DNA from: Plecoglossus altivelis
Lineage: Eukaryota > Chordata > Actinopteri > Osmeriformes > Plecoglossidae
Assembly (NCBI GenBank): GCA_036571765.1
Contig: BROE01000025.1
Coordinates: 6,511,703 to 6,575,702, forward strand
Direction: 5' to 3'
DNA: 64,000 nucleotides
Positions within the stretch are counted from its first letter, which is position 1; each line of letters begins with the position of its first letter. Under the pieces are notes generated by a model that was given only the letters and a program-made list of their open reading frames with translations, had not been told where the DNA came from and searched no databases. Position numbers and translations under genes: made by a program. Below, piece by piece: positions 1 to 12,525 of the stretch.

Positions 1-118
1 CCCGTGTGACAGAACACTGATAGCTACAAACCAGACAACAGCACCTGTGGAAACTAGCTGCCAGTCTGCAGTTTCCTACCAGGAACAAGTGCAACAGGGT
101 GTGTGGCCGCGTGCTTGA

Positions 119-370
119 GGGTGTGTGTGTGTGTGTGGGCCTGTGTGTGTGTTCACCTGTGTGTGTGTGTGTGTGTGCGTGTGTATGTGTGTGTGTGCGG
201 ACAAATGTGTGTGGATCTGTGAGTGTGTTGACCTGGGTGTGTGTGTTTGGCCATGCGTGTGTGTGTTCACCTGTGTGTGTGCCTGGCCCTGTGTGTGTGT
301 GTTCACCAGTGTGTGTGTGTGTGTGTGTGTTCACCTGTGTGTGTGTGTGTTCACCTGTGTGTGTGTTTGT
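119..370. repeat. (GT)n microsatellite with interruptions
   Basis: Long GTGTGT runs are broken by TTCACCT and GGCC units. Confidence 0.95.
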
Positions 371-804
371 GAGTCTAGCCCTGCGTCTGCGTGACCCTCA
401 CCACTACATCAGCAAATTTACAGTGACATTTACAACAAAGACCTTCATCTAAAACACGTGGTAAAAGCACACCACAGGACAACGAGATAAAAGTCCATTT
501 CAGCCCTGTGATTGATTGTCCCCGCTAGAGCAGCAGAGCCCATTCTCTCTAGTCATCACATGTAAATAAAAGATGCTGCCCTTGGCAGGTGTGTGCAGGG
601 GTGTCTGGTAACTCAGGTGAGATGGCTGTTTCCTACCGAGTGGTGAACGCTAGATGTTTGTCATGTCATCCCCTTCCTGGAGGGCTACTTACATCATCTC
701 TGGGCCAGCGTGTGGGTTTCAGCTGGCCTCACTAACAGGTCACAGGACACTGAATCCAGTCACCTAGACGTGCAGTGGTCAATGGCTTCCGACCTCCACC
801 ATCC

Positions 805-1000
805 AGCCACAGCCTCCAGCTCCAGCCTCCAGTACCCCGCCTCCAGTACCCAGCCTCCAGTACCCAGCCCTCAAGGGCCTCAGCCTCCAGACCCTAGCCT
901 CTAGTAGTTGGCTGTAGTCTCCAGCCTCCAGCCCCATCCTCCAGCCCCATCCTCCAGCCCCAGCCTTCAGCCCCAGCCTCCAGCCCCAGCTTCTCCTGGG
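805..1000. repeat. CCAGCCTC / CCAGCCCCAT minisatellite
   Basis: Short units of CCAGCCTC, CCAGTACC and CCAGCCCC repeat for nearly 200 bp. Confidence 0.85.
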
Positions 1001-1344
1001 GGACATGCAGAGGCAGAACTAAGAACTGACAGTAAAGACACACAAATGCTTGTGAAACGCAGGTACAAGACACAACCATAACTTCAACCAAAGCACCATC
1101 CACCTGCAGCATGGAACCTCTCACCTGTTCTCACCCAACACACGCTGTGAAGGCCAGAGGGGAAAGAAGGAATCCCTTCATTCGACCGTGGCTTAGATGT
1201 AAGCAAGGGCTCAATCAAGGAATGCTCTGTGACATAAGAAGTAAGGTAAGTCGAGGTCAACTCACTCTGGACATCCTCTCAAGCTCCAGAATACATGCCA
1301 TTGAAGGCTCCAAATATCCAGACCAGAGAATAACTTAGATACCC

Positions 1345-1512
1345 CAGCCTTCCCCCCAGCCTCTAGCAGCCTGTAGCCCCCCAGCAGCCTCCTAGCTTCT
1401 AGCCTTCTAGCCAACAGCCCTCCCCCAGCCTCTAACCCCCCAGCTTCCTAGCCCCCTAGCTTCTAGCCTCCTAGCCTCTAGCCCTCTAGCCAACAGCCCT
1501 CCCCCCCAGCCT
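1345..1512. repeat. CTAGCCTC-type degenerate minisatellite
   Basis: Repeated CCTAGCTTCTAGCC and AACAGCCCTCCCCCAGCCTC blocks occur; the two longer blocks recur about 105 bp apart. Confidence 0.75.
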
Positions 1513-2253
1513 CAACACAGCCCAGGCTGCAACCCAAAGCAAACTGGAAGTCAACAGAAAATGACCAGATTGACGTTAGAGTAAACCAGGCGACCACATC
1601 CTTCCTGAGAGCCAACACAAACGCCACGGCTTCCTCCACGCTGCTCCACCAGGAGCTGCCACCAAGATTCTCAGAGGCCAGCGTGTAATTAAGGTTAACT
1701 AACTCAAGGGGAAAATGCACCATAGTTTCCGTGGGACAATTACAGCACTGATACAACCCACATAGCACCCGTCAGCACTGTGACATAAGGAGGGAGATAG
1801 TTAGGTAACGGAGATAGTTCTGTCATGACAACACACACACACACACACACTCATCTAAGACACCCAGCTCTGCCATGGGTCTGTATAGAGTTACGTGTTG
1901 TATTACTGCTGACTAACCTGGGCAGGTTTGAGTGACAGCCACCGTGCAGAGCGGCGAGATCATCTCCAGTTATCTGGGACACGGCATCCTGGGAAATCTG
2001 GGCCGTCAACCTGATCTCTGATCTCTGCTTGGCTGCACCCGGACACCCAGCTCTGGTCCTGCTCGGTTACGGAGCTGCAGGGGGGATCGAGCCATGTTGG
2101 GCCCCCCCCACCCCCGAAGTGGAACGAGACACTACAATGCAGGCACGTGTAGAATAAGAAGAACCATACATGTCTGTGTATGTATGTTTCTATGCACACG
2201 CAACCTGGTGTGTCTGTAATAACAACGAAAGGTGGGAGTCCTTTTAACCGATT

Positions 2254-2346
2254 TCCACCAATAACACGCTTCGGCCCTTTCAGATAGCTATCTCCACCAA
2301 TAACACGTTCCGGCCCTTTGGGATAGCTATCTCCACCAATAACACG
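2254..2346. repeat. 39-bp tandem repeat, just over two copies
   Basis: TCCACCAATAACACG starts at 2254, 2293 and 2332, an exact 39-bp period; the units also share CGGCCCTTT and GATAGCTATC. Confidence 0.85.
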
Positions 2347-2396
2347 CTCTCCTACTGCCTCATTTCCTCTGGCACTCTCCGCAGGTTTTTTTGATT

Positions 2397-2586
2397 AGAT
2401 CAGGCCACAGGGCTAGAGACAGACGGACAGATGGACGGACGGATAGATAGACACACAGTCAGACAGGCAGACAGACAAACACACAGTAAAACAGACTGAT
2501 GGCTAGCCAATCATCCAGCCAGACAGACAGCCAGACAGACAGCCAGCCAGACAGACAGCCAGACAGACAGCCAGCCAGACAGACAG
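2397..2586. repeat. GACA / CCAGACAGACAG tandem repeat
   Basis: Runs of GACGGACAGATG are followed by AGCCAGACAGACAGCC units. Confidence 0.9.
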
Positions 2587-2759
2587 CACCACATCACAGT
2601 CTCCAACACACCTTAACCTCCTTCACCTGTCCTGTGGAACGTGTCAGAGATCCAGGTCTTCTTATTCTGCTCTGCAGATCAAATCAGCTGACAACAAAAT
2701 GAAGCTTTTACTGTTCGCTCAGAATGTCAGTTACAAAAACCACCGTCACAACGTGACAT

Positions 2760-3887
2760 CTTTCAAATCATTCCGTTTATTTCAGCAGACAAGTGCAGGA
2801 CAGGCGCAGTAGATCACAATGCACTGTACCATGACGTCACATCGCCATAACAACGGCCGTCTTCAGACGAGCCGGAGAGATATGGCCAGCCACACCTCGT
2901 TCTCTTTTCAGTTCTGATCAAAGTGGGAGGGGCCAAGGTGGGAAGCACCAAACAAAGGATATTCGATTGGCTGTCAGTACCGAAAGCCATGACATTGACA
3001 ATAACAACAACAAAACATAATATCAAAACAAAAGCAGAACTGGACATGCTAACACATTTGTCTACTCTGTACGGTTCAGACACAAAGCACCATTGAGAGC
3101 TCTGATAATGAGAGCAATAACATTAAACTGGAACAAATCTTGTAGTAAACATTATTTTAAAAGGGGCCACGAGATTTATTTTACAGCCTGTTCATTACTT
3201 GAATATTTACCAAAGAACACGATCGTAAAATGTGAATACATAACAGTTAGAGGAAAGGGAGAATGGAATCGTTTGAGTCTAGTCTGCCTGGAAGCGTGCT
3301 GTGCTGCAGGAAAGGGGCATTTCACGTGCGTATCTCCTTCCTCGTGCTCTGTGATGTCGCTGACGTCCATTAAACAGGACTCCAGCAGGAACATGGACTA
3401 CACAGAACATTCCCATGTTATCATGAGGGAAGACAACAGGTGGGGGTTAGGGTCAGGGGGGAAGGGGGGGGGGAGAGTGGAGGATATCCTGGATTGGAGA
3501 AGAGCCAGGGGTTTTGAGACTAGGGGAGGACCTGAGGGATACTGGGGTAATGTGAGGGTGTTAGGACCTGCAGGTGTGTGTGTTAGGGTGGTGCTAGTAC
3601 CAGCAGGTGTGTGTGAGTGTGTTAGGACCAGCAGGTGTGTGTGTGTGTGTGTTAGGACCAGCATGTGTGTGTGTTAGGACCTGCAGGTGTGTGTGAGGGT
3701 GGTGTTAGGACCTGCAGGTGTGTGTGAGGGTGGTGTTAGGACCTGCAGGTGTGTGTATGAGGGTGGTGTTAGGACCTGCAGGTGTGTGTGTGTGGTGTTA
3801 GGACCTGCAGGTGTGTGTGTATGTGTTAGGACCAGCAGGTGTGTGTGTGTGGTGTTAGGACCTGCAGGTGTGTGTGTGTGTTAGGTG
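2760..3887 (-). other. adamts12: adamts12 3' untranslated region and candidate poly(A) sites
   Basis: Downstream of the TAA, the transcript first runs through the minisatellite at 3549-3900. It then enters unique sequence with minus-strand AATAAA hexamers at about 3176-3181 and 2776-2781. Which is used cannot be told from sequence. No other coding signal was seen here; apparent reading frames are repeat translations. Confidence 0.45.
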
Positions 3888-3900
3888 TTAGGACCTGCAG
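3549..3900. repeat. TTAGGACCTGCAG(GTGT)n minisatellite overlapping the adamts12 stop
   Basis: Eleven TTAGGACC units are separated by variable GT stretches. The unit nearest the gene contains the last codons and the stop of adamts12; the rest lie in its 3' UTR. Confidence 0.92.
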
Positions 3901-4187
3901 GTCATACAGCATTGTTTCTGGATAGACCGGAGGGAACAGCGACCCAACAACATGAGCTTGTCACAGAACCGAGATGACATGGCGTTCTTCTTACACACTG
4001 GACCTGCTGGAACAAGAAAGCAGGGTCAGACTGTGTACAGACACACACACACACACACACACACAGTCCCATACACACACACACACCGTCCCATACACAC
4101 ACACACAGTCCCACGCACACACATACAGTCCCACGCACACACATACAGTCCCACGCACACACACAGTCCCACGCACACACATACAGT

Positions 4188-4238
<51 letters not shown>

Positions 4239-5516
4239 CCACTCACACGCACACACACATACAGTCTGTCCCCATAACAGCTAAAAGAATGAATTGGGTT
4301 CCCCAGGATGAGGAGCAGGGATGCACAGATACCTGTGTTGTTGAGGTGACATGGCTGTGTTTTACACGTCCTCTTGGAGACAGGTCTTAGGTCAGTGTCG
4401 CAGTAGTTTTCCATCACCTGCTCCGCCTCCCTCACACACCTCACCTCACGCTGCTGCATACCTTCACCACAGCTGGAAGAGCACTGAAACACACACACAC
4501 ACTTTCAAAACATAGATTGGCCCAACAATATACTCTGTCTTTTTAGTATATATCTTCCTAACTTCCTCATGCCTCACTTCCTGTTTCTCTTTACATCCTG
4601 TGTGACCTACTTCCTGTGTTCCTTGACTTCCAGTGTGCCCTACTTCCTGTGTTCCTTGACTTCCTGTGTGCCCTACTTCCTGTGTTCCTTGACTTCCAGT
4701 GTGCCCTACTTCCTGTGTTCCTTGACTTCCTGTGTGCCCTACTTCCTGTATGTACCTTCTCCCAGGCCAGGGGTTCCCAGTGGCTGCAGGGATGCAGGCT
4801 GCATGGCTCCGTGCTGTTTGGCCTCCGGGGAGCACTGCAGCGCTGTGGTTCATCACAGAACACCAGGCGCTCCCTCACTCCTTCCCCACATGTCCTGGAG
4901 CACTGGGACAGGAGAACAAGTGTGTGTGTGTGTGAGTGTGTGTGAGTGTGTGTGTGAGTGTGAGAGTGTGTGTGTGTGTGTTACCTGTCCCCAGGGGGAG
5001 GTCTTCCAGGCCAGGCAGATGTGGGAGGGGCAGGTCAGACTGCTGGGGGGTCTGGAGGACAAGACCTGGCAGTGGAAAGGTCTTAGTGGACGTCTACTCT
5101 GGGTATCCACACACTGGACATCACGCTGCCTGCGACCCACCACCTCACACTCCACGGGACACTATGACCAGGGGGGGAGGAGAAGGGGGGAAAGAGGAAG
5201 AGAGAGGAGGAGGAGATGGGAGGAGAGTTAGACAGTCCTGTAAGTAGACAGGGACAGACAGACACCAAAAGAGAGCGAAGGGCAGGTGTGCTTCTCTTCC
5301 ATGTATTCCATCTATGTGTCAGTAGCCAGCAGGTTGTCCCAGGTCGCCCCCAGCCGGGCTCACCTTGGTCCAGTTAGAGCTGAGCCAGGTGGCACAGGGA
5401 CGCAGGTGGCATGTCCTGGCTGGGTCGGGTCTCTTTATGCTGGCACAGTCCTCCTCCTGACCCGAACTGCACCGCACCGTCCTCCAGACCGCCCCCACGC
5501 CACAGGAGGTGGAGCA
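3888..5516 (-). CDS. adamts12: adamts12 exons 20-24: TSR5-TSR8 and C-terminal PLAC domain
   Basis: Exons 5364-5516, 4985-5161, 4756-4902 and 4333-4483 encode four thrombospondin repeats (CSTSCGVGAVWRTVRC; DVQCVDTQSRRPLRPFHC; CSRTCGEGVRERLVFC; CSSSCGEGMQQREVRC). The last exon (3888-4006) gives the PLAC pattern with FCDKLMLLGRC and QCCMTC, then Arg-Ser and a TAA at 3888-3890. In the exon 4985-5161 repeat the usual CSGGG-type turn is replaced by ECEVVG, a small departure. The terminal codons lie in the first unit of a minisatellite. Confidence 0.9.
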
Positions 5517-7481
5517 CTGGAAGAGGAGGGGCGGGGAGGAGAAGGAAGCAGGGAAGAGAGTGAGGGAAAGGAAGGAGAGAGAAAAATGAGGGGAGAAAAA
5601 GGGGTGAAATAAAATGATTCATTCGTTAATTGATTCATGCGTTGTTAATGCTCGTACTTGTACAGTAATCAGACCATGTCGGGTCCTATCTAGGCTCCAC
5701 CCACCTCGCTCCAGTTTCCCACTTCCCAGGAAATCTCCCTCCTGATTGGCTCTCTGGTCTTCAGGTTGCCGTAGTCGCTGGTAAACGTCACTGCCAGACT
5801 TCCTGGTCTCTGTTCCTGGCCCTTAGGTGAGGGAGTGGGGCCTTTGGGCCGGGGGGGCGGGGCCTTGGAGCGCGGGGTAGAGATCCCTTTCCTGGGGGGT
5901 TTAGCGATCTTCAGGGTGGGGTGAGGCAGTGCCGGTGTACGGGGGAGGGCAGGTTTCTTTGTGGGGGGTTGGGGGTTCCCTCTGGGGTGCTCTCTTGTCC
6001 TTAAGTGTGCCGGGGGGGAGCGGATACTGGTGGGGGGTACCCTGGAAGTACGCTGGGGGCTGGAAGTGGAGAAAGAGAAGAGGAGGGTGGACTCTCCCCA
6101 GTGGAGAGTGGTCCTGAGTGGGAGGGAGAGGGAGGTGGTGAGGGGTGCTCTGGTGGTGGGACCAGAGCGGGGGGTTGTGCGTGACACGGTCGGACTGCGA
6201 GCTGGCATGGATGTGGTTGTCGACGTTGCCGCGGAAACAACGTCCAAGTCTATGATTGGTTGGTCAGTCGAGGTCACGTCGTCAACCACATAATCGTAAC
6301 CTGGGTTGTACCTTCCTAAAACAGCCGTGCTCCCCTCCTCCTCCTCGACTTTCTCTTTGTTGTTATTTTCTCTGATGCTGTTCCCATCTGGACTGGTCTC
6401 CACTGGAGGAGAAACTCCTCTCTCCTCCTCCTCCTCCTCTTGTCTCTCCTTCTCACTCTCTTCCTCTATCTCTTCCTCCTCCTCTCTCTCTTTCTCACGG
6501 TCCCTTCCTCCATTCATGCCCTCTTTCAGCCTGATCTGAAACTCATCCGCGTCAATGATGTCAGAGGTGGTAGTACTGGACCTGGTGGTCGTAGGTATGG
6601 GAGTTGTAGTTTTCTGTACGGTAGTTGTAGTTTTTCCTGTGGTAATCCTGGGTGTGGAGGGGGTAACCTCAGGCACCCAGGTGTGAGTGACAGGGCGCCT
6701 GGTGGTCGGGCTCTTGGGCAGGTGGCGGTGATTGGGGGGCGGGTTTGGGCGTCTGCGAAGGCTGGAGTTGGGGCAGGCCTGCAGGGCACACAGCGACTTG
6801 GAGCGAGGTTTAGCTGAGAGGTCACATGGCTTCTTGGGTGCGGTGAGGCAGGTGACCAAGCGTGAGCGAACGCCTCCTCCGCATGTCACTGGGCACTGAG
6901 AGAGAAAGAGAGGGAGAGGGAGATGTTCAACAGATGGGGGAGAGGAGGGGTGGAGAGAGAGAAGAGGAGCGAAGAGAAGATCTTCCTACTGTGCTCCAGT
7001 TTCCCACAGCCCAGTCGGGTCCACAGGGAAGGTCTCTGTTGCAGGGTACCGCAGGTTTGGGCTTGATGAGGTGCTTACAATCCACAGGGTGGAGCACCCT
7101 CTCCTCTCCAGACACCGTTCTCACGCACAGCACTGTCCTCTTCCGCACACCCTCCAATCCACAGCTGGCTGAGCAGGCCTGCCACCCCCCCACCCACCAC
7201 CTGGAGGGAGGGGGGGAGGGAGGGAGGGAGGGAGGGAGGGGAAGAGAGGGGAGAAGTTACGCTGCTGGAGCAACAAGCAGGAATGTTTCTGAGAGAGAGA
7301 GAGAGAGTAAGAGCGAGATGTGAGGGAGTGGTCCAGCCCACCTCGCTGGGCAGTCCCTGTTCTTGCACATGCGGTGGTTGTCCTCTGGGCGGCTGTCGGG
7401 GTCACACAGAGACTCGTCCACTACACCCACCTCCAGCTCAAAACACCTGATAGGCTGTAGCTGTTCACCTGAGAGAGAGAC

Positions 7482-7529
<48 letters not shown>

Positions 7530-8462
7530 AGAAAGACAGGTATATTTCCATCCCTGTCCCCCAGACTCCTTTCAGACAGATATGGTTTGTCACCTATTCC
7601 ACAGGAAGTACTGCAGTCTGTCCAAGCCCCAAGCCTCCACCTGTACTCTGGACTGATGACCTCATTTCCTATCTGCCGGCTCCTTTTAATGGTGTACTCG
7701 TATTTAATACCAGGGTTCCTCTCCTGGTACAGCAACTGCAAACAATTGATTGGACAATCTCACCTTAAAAAGTCCATCACTTGTCCACAATCCACCAGTT
7801 CATCTATCAACCGATCCATCTATTCATTCATCTGTCTATCTACCCATTCACCAATCCAGCCATTCCTCCCTCCCTCCCTCCCTCCCTCCCTCCCTCCGTC
7901 CTTCTACCTGGATCATAACTGGCTGTCTGATTGGTCCAGCAGACGTCAGGTTCTCCAGGTTCCCCAAGCGTTCGTAGAAGAACGTAGCTCCGCCCGCCTC
8001 ATACTCGCCGTTCCACTGGATGATGTAATTGCCGTTCAGGAAGTACTCCTCTGACCCCTGACCTCTGAGAGCCAGGAAGTTCCCTGCCTCCTCCACTTCC
8101 TGCACCACGACGTCCCGCGCTCCCTCGGGGATCAGACCCACGTCCACGTAGCCTGGGGGAGGAGCCATCAGGGGGAGGAGCCATCAGGGGGAGGGGCCAT
8201 CAGGGGGAGGAGCCAGAGGTGATTATGGGAGGGACAAGAGCGGAAAAGACAGATGCGAAGAGGGGATGAGGCGGGAGAAGATGGGAGAGAGAGCAAAGGA
8301 GAGGACGGGCGAGAGAGGAGACGGGGGGAGGGGGGGGAGGATGGCGGGGAGAGGAGGGAGACCAGGGTGTTACAGGCCACCAGGGTAGATGCAGTCACAA
8401 CAACATCCAGACAGCCAGACACTCTGTGATCTTTAATAGAGGGTCTGTGAGTGAGAGAAAGA

Positions 8463-8499
<37 letters not shown>

Positions 8500-8622
8500 C
8501 GAGAGAGTGTGTGTGTGTATGTGAAAGAGAGCGAGAGTGTGTGTGTGTGTGTATATGTGTGTGAGATAGAGAGCGAGAGAGTGTGTGTGTGTGTGTGAGA
8601 GAGAGAGAGTGTGTGTGTGTGC

Positions 8623-8653
<31 letters not shown>

Positions 8654-8992
8654 CAAGAGAGTGTGTGTTTGTGTGTGTGTGTGTGTGTTGGGTGGGAGGG
8701 ACACTGGCTTGTCTCTGGTTTTAACTGTGTTTAAAAGGGAGCGGTGGGTAGAGGCATGACGAGCTCTTTAGTGTTTAATAGTGTTTGTGTGTCTGTGCAG
8801 GGGGGCATTGCATTAGGTCTCAGCCCTTTGAAGTGCTCAGCATCTGGACACGCACACATACACACAGACACCCCTCAGGGGGAGACCAGAGGCCTTCTGC
8901 ACTGCCAAGCTTGTTACCTTTATGACCTTCTCTCTCTGCCCATCTGTCTCTCTCTTTCTCTATCTCTCTCTCTCTCTCTCTCTGCCCATCTG

Positions 8993-9041
<49 letters not shown>

Positions 9042-9794
9042 TCCCTCCCTCCCTCACTCTCTTCTCTCTCTCTCTCTCCCTCCCTCCCTCACTCTCTCTC
9101 TCTCTCTCTCTCTCTCCCTCTCTATCCCTCAATTGACCTCTCTCTCCACCTCCCCTCTCTCCCACCTCTCTCCCCCCTCTCTCTCCCTTTCTCTTCCTGG
9201 ATATGAGGTCTGTGAGGTCATTAGTCAGGGTTCCTCATTGCATGGTTGTCATGGCAGCCACTCGGCCCTGTGTGACGAGACGACGGCAGCAGGACAGACA
9301 GATGTGCTGCCACGGCAACAGACAAACAACCACAGGATCGTAATTGTGAAGGAGGCATCCGTCTATCCATCTGTCCATGGGCGGAGGCATGTCTCACCGA
9401 AGCCCTCCCCTCCCTGGAAGGTGTGTTGGACGGTCTCACAGGACGAGCCGTCCCCCAGACATACACCACAGCTGTCCTCCACCGCGTTAGAGTCGATCCC
9501 AAAGTCACACCCCACCTCCTGCATCGCACACACACACACAAACACATCCTTGTTTTAATTGGGCTCCTTTGCTCTTTGACTTTCCATGTCAGATTCCTTT
9601 AGTTTAGGTCGTTAGGTTTTGTCTTCACCTTGAAAACTTGTATTCTTTATACTTTATTATTTCTCTGTTTCCCTTCCTCCTTCCCACCCTCCCTCCATCA
9701 CTCTCTCCCTCTCTCTCTCTCTCTCTCTGTCTCCCTCCCTCCCTCCCTTCCTTCCTCCCTTCCTCCTTCCCACCCTCCCTCCATCACTCTCTCC

Positions 9795-9835
<41 letters not shown>

Positions 9836-11544
9836 CCTCCCTCTCTTCCACTCCCTCCCTCTCTCCCTCTCCCTCCCCCACAGACACCTGGCCTCACCTT
9901 GCACACCCCGTTCACACAGATGTTCCTGGAATTGTTGTTCATGAAACAGGGCGTTCCGTCCGTCACAGCGTCCAGCATTTTCTCGGAGAACCCCTCGCCC
10001 ACTGGGCGACAGTGCAGCTCGCACGGACTCACTGAGGGCAAGGGGGCGGGGAGGGGGTGTTAGGGGCGGGGAGGGAAAAAGAGAGAGACAGACAGCATTG
10101 TCTTGATAAATGTCTATATCCCTGATGGGGAAAATCTGGGTTATGATTCAATGGATCTGCTGCCCCCTGTTGACTAATGCCTATAACTACAACTGACTAG
10201 AAGAAAGTGTGTATGTATATGTGTACGTGTGTGTGTGTATGTGTATGTGTGTGTATGTGTGTGTGTATGTGTATATGTGTGTACATGTATGCGTGTGTGT
10301 GTGTACCTGAGCTGGCTACGGGGATCCACTCGTACAGCTCGTTCTGGTAAGGAACAGTGTTGAACTCGCTGCACAGCATCTCTCTGAAGGTGGGCCTGGA
10401 CTTCTGGCATGGCCGCGTGTTACACACCCTGTAGCGTTTCCTTTCCCCGGTGCAATACTTGCCCCCAAACTCTGGTCTGGTCAGGAGGGGAGACAGGAGG
10501 AGAGGACGGAGAGGAGAGAGGCTGTATGCGTATGTGTGTCGGCAAGGTCTCAAGAGTCAACCAAGGAGGAGTGGAGAGACGGAGTGTGAGAGTAGGAGAG
10601 GAGTGCAGACAGACAGGGGTGGAGGACACGAGAGGAGGAGAGGAGGGGCTGAGAGGTAGAAGAGAGGAGAGCAGACAGAGAGGGGTGGAGGAGAGGAGGA
10701 GAAGAGAGGAGAGCAGACACTGAGTAGTGGATAAGGGTGGAGAGTGTGAGGTCTGTTCTTACTTGGGGTCGTTGCACTCCCTGTCAGCAGACTGGACTCC
10801 AGCTCCACAGGTCCTGGAGCAGTGAGACCAGGAGCTCCATATACCCCAGCCACCATTCACTGTTTCTGGGAGCTTACCCACGATCACACACTCCCCTGAG
10901 ATGCACCACTGGTGGACACACACAAACATGTATTAACCCACACACACCCAAGTATACACACACAGACATATCAACACACAAACACACCCAAGTACACACA
11001 CAGACGTATTAACACACACACACGAGGGACACACATTATTCACTTTGACACCCCCTTTCACACCCCCATCAATACAAACAGCCCCCAGCCTACCTTTTCA
11101 GGCCCACAGCGGGTGCCGTCGATGGGGGAGTCCAGCTTGGAGCGACAGGACCCGTTCACAGAGCACCACAGGACCTGACACACATTCTGGTAGGACCGCA
11201 GAGAAACACTCAGAGCAGCGACATGCCTGTAGACTTAAGTACAGGAGTGCATGTAGGTTGTCTGTGTGTGTGTGTGTGTGTGTGTGACTCACATCGACCT
11301 CGGGGCAGAAGGTGGCGTTGGGTCCGTACTGGAGCTGGCACTGGTAGTGCGTGGTGTAACGCACTCCCAGACGGGCCAGAGGGGTGGTCAGGTCTCTCTT
11401 AGATGGCCGGTCATCCAGACAGAAGCCCCACCCACGACTAGAAGAGAGAGAGACAGTGAAACACAGATAAACAGACAGACAGGCAGGATAACAGACAGGC
11501 AGACAGACAGACAGACAGACAGGCAGGCAGGATAACAGACAGGC

Positions 11545-11581
<37 letters not shown>

Positions 11582-12482
11582 GGCAGGCAGGCAGGCAGGC
11601 AGGCTGGCAGGCAGACAGACAGACAGACATCCATCCAGTCTTACTCCAGGAAGCGTGTGATGTACTCCTTGGAGCAGGAGGACCAGGTGAGGGGCGAGGT
11701 GTCGTACATCAGCTGCCTAGACATGATGAAGGGGTGTCGGCCCGCCAGCTCACAGTCGTTCCCCTGGCCGTCATGGTATATCCCGAAGCTAGCTCAGCGA
11801 AACACACACACAGTCAGAAACACAACTGGGAGGGAAACACTACCTCAACATTTGTGGAAGAGCCTTTTTTGCCAAGCGTACACCACTTACAGACACCACA
11901 CACACTCACAGACACCACAGACACCACACAGTCACAGACACCACTCACTTACAGACACCACACACTCACAAACACCACTCAGTCACAGACACCACTCAGT
12001 CACAGACACCACACACTCACAGACAACACACACACACACACACCACTCACACACACACACACCACACACACCTGTGACCCATCTCATGGGCGATGGTAAA
12101 GGCGACAGGCAGCCCTGAGTCCTCGTTGATGTTGCAGCTGCGATGAGGCTGACACATCCCTGACAGGTGGGACAGACCCAGGGTCTCACAGGGATGGTCT
12201 TTACCTGCACAGATGTCCTTCCTGTGGACACAGACGGGGTGTTTGAATGTGTGTGTGTGTGTTAGAGAGATGGAGTTTGAATGTGTGTGTGTGTTAGAGA
12301 AAGAGAGATGGAGTTTGGGTGTGTGTGTATGTGTTAGAGAGAGAGAGAGAGAGAGAGAGAGGGAGTGTGTGTGAGTGAGTGTGTGTGTGTGAGTGAGTGA
12401 ATGAGCGAGAGAGAGACTAAGAGAGGGAGTGTGTGTGAGTGAGAGAGAGAGAGAGAGAGAGTGTGTGTGTGTGTACGTGTGT

Positions 12483-12525
<43 letters not shown>

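Larger units (their letters stand above)
1..2759. other. Repeat-rich intergenic flank beyond adamts12
   Basis: No gene was recognised. The stretch holds a GT tract (119-370), a CCAGCCTC minisatellite (805-1000), a CTAGCCTC-type repeat (1345-1512), a 39-bp triplication (2254-2346) and a GACA tract (2397-2586). Open frames here translate to Thr-His or Cys-Val repeats. Confidence 0.7.

Noticed and set aside
99..452. Open frames rich in Cys/Val or Thr/His
   Set aside because: They are translations of GT and CA microsatellites, with no start context, homology or splice support. The same applies to many frames across the window.
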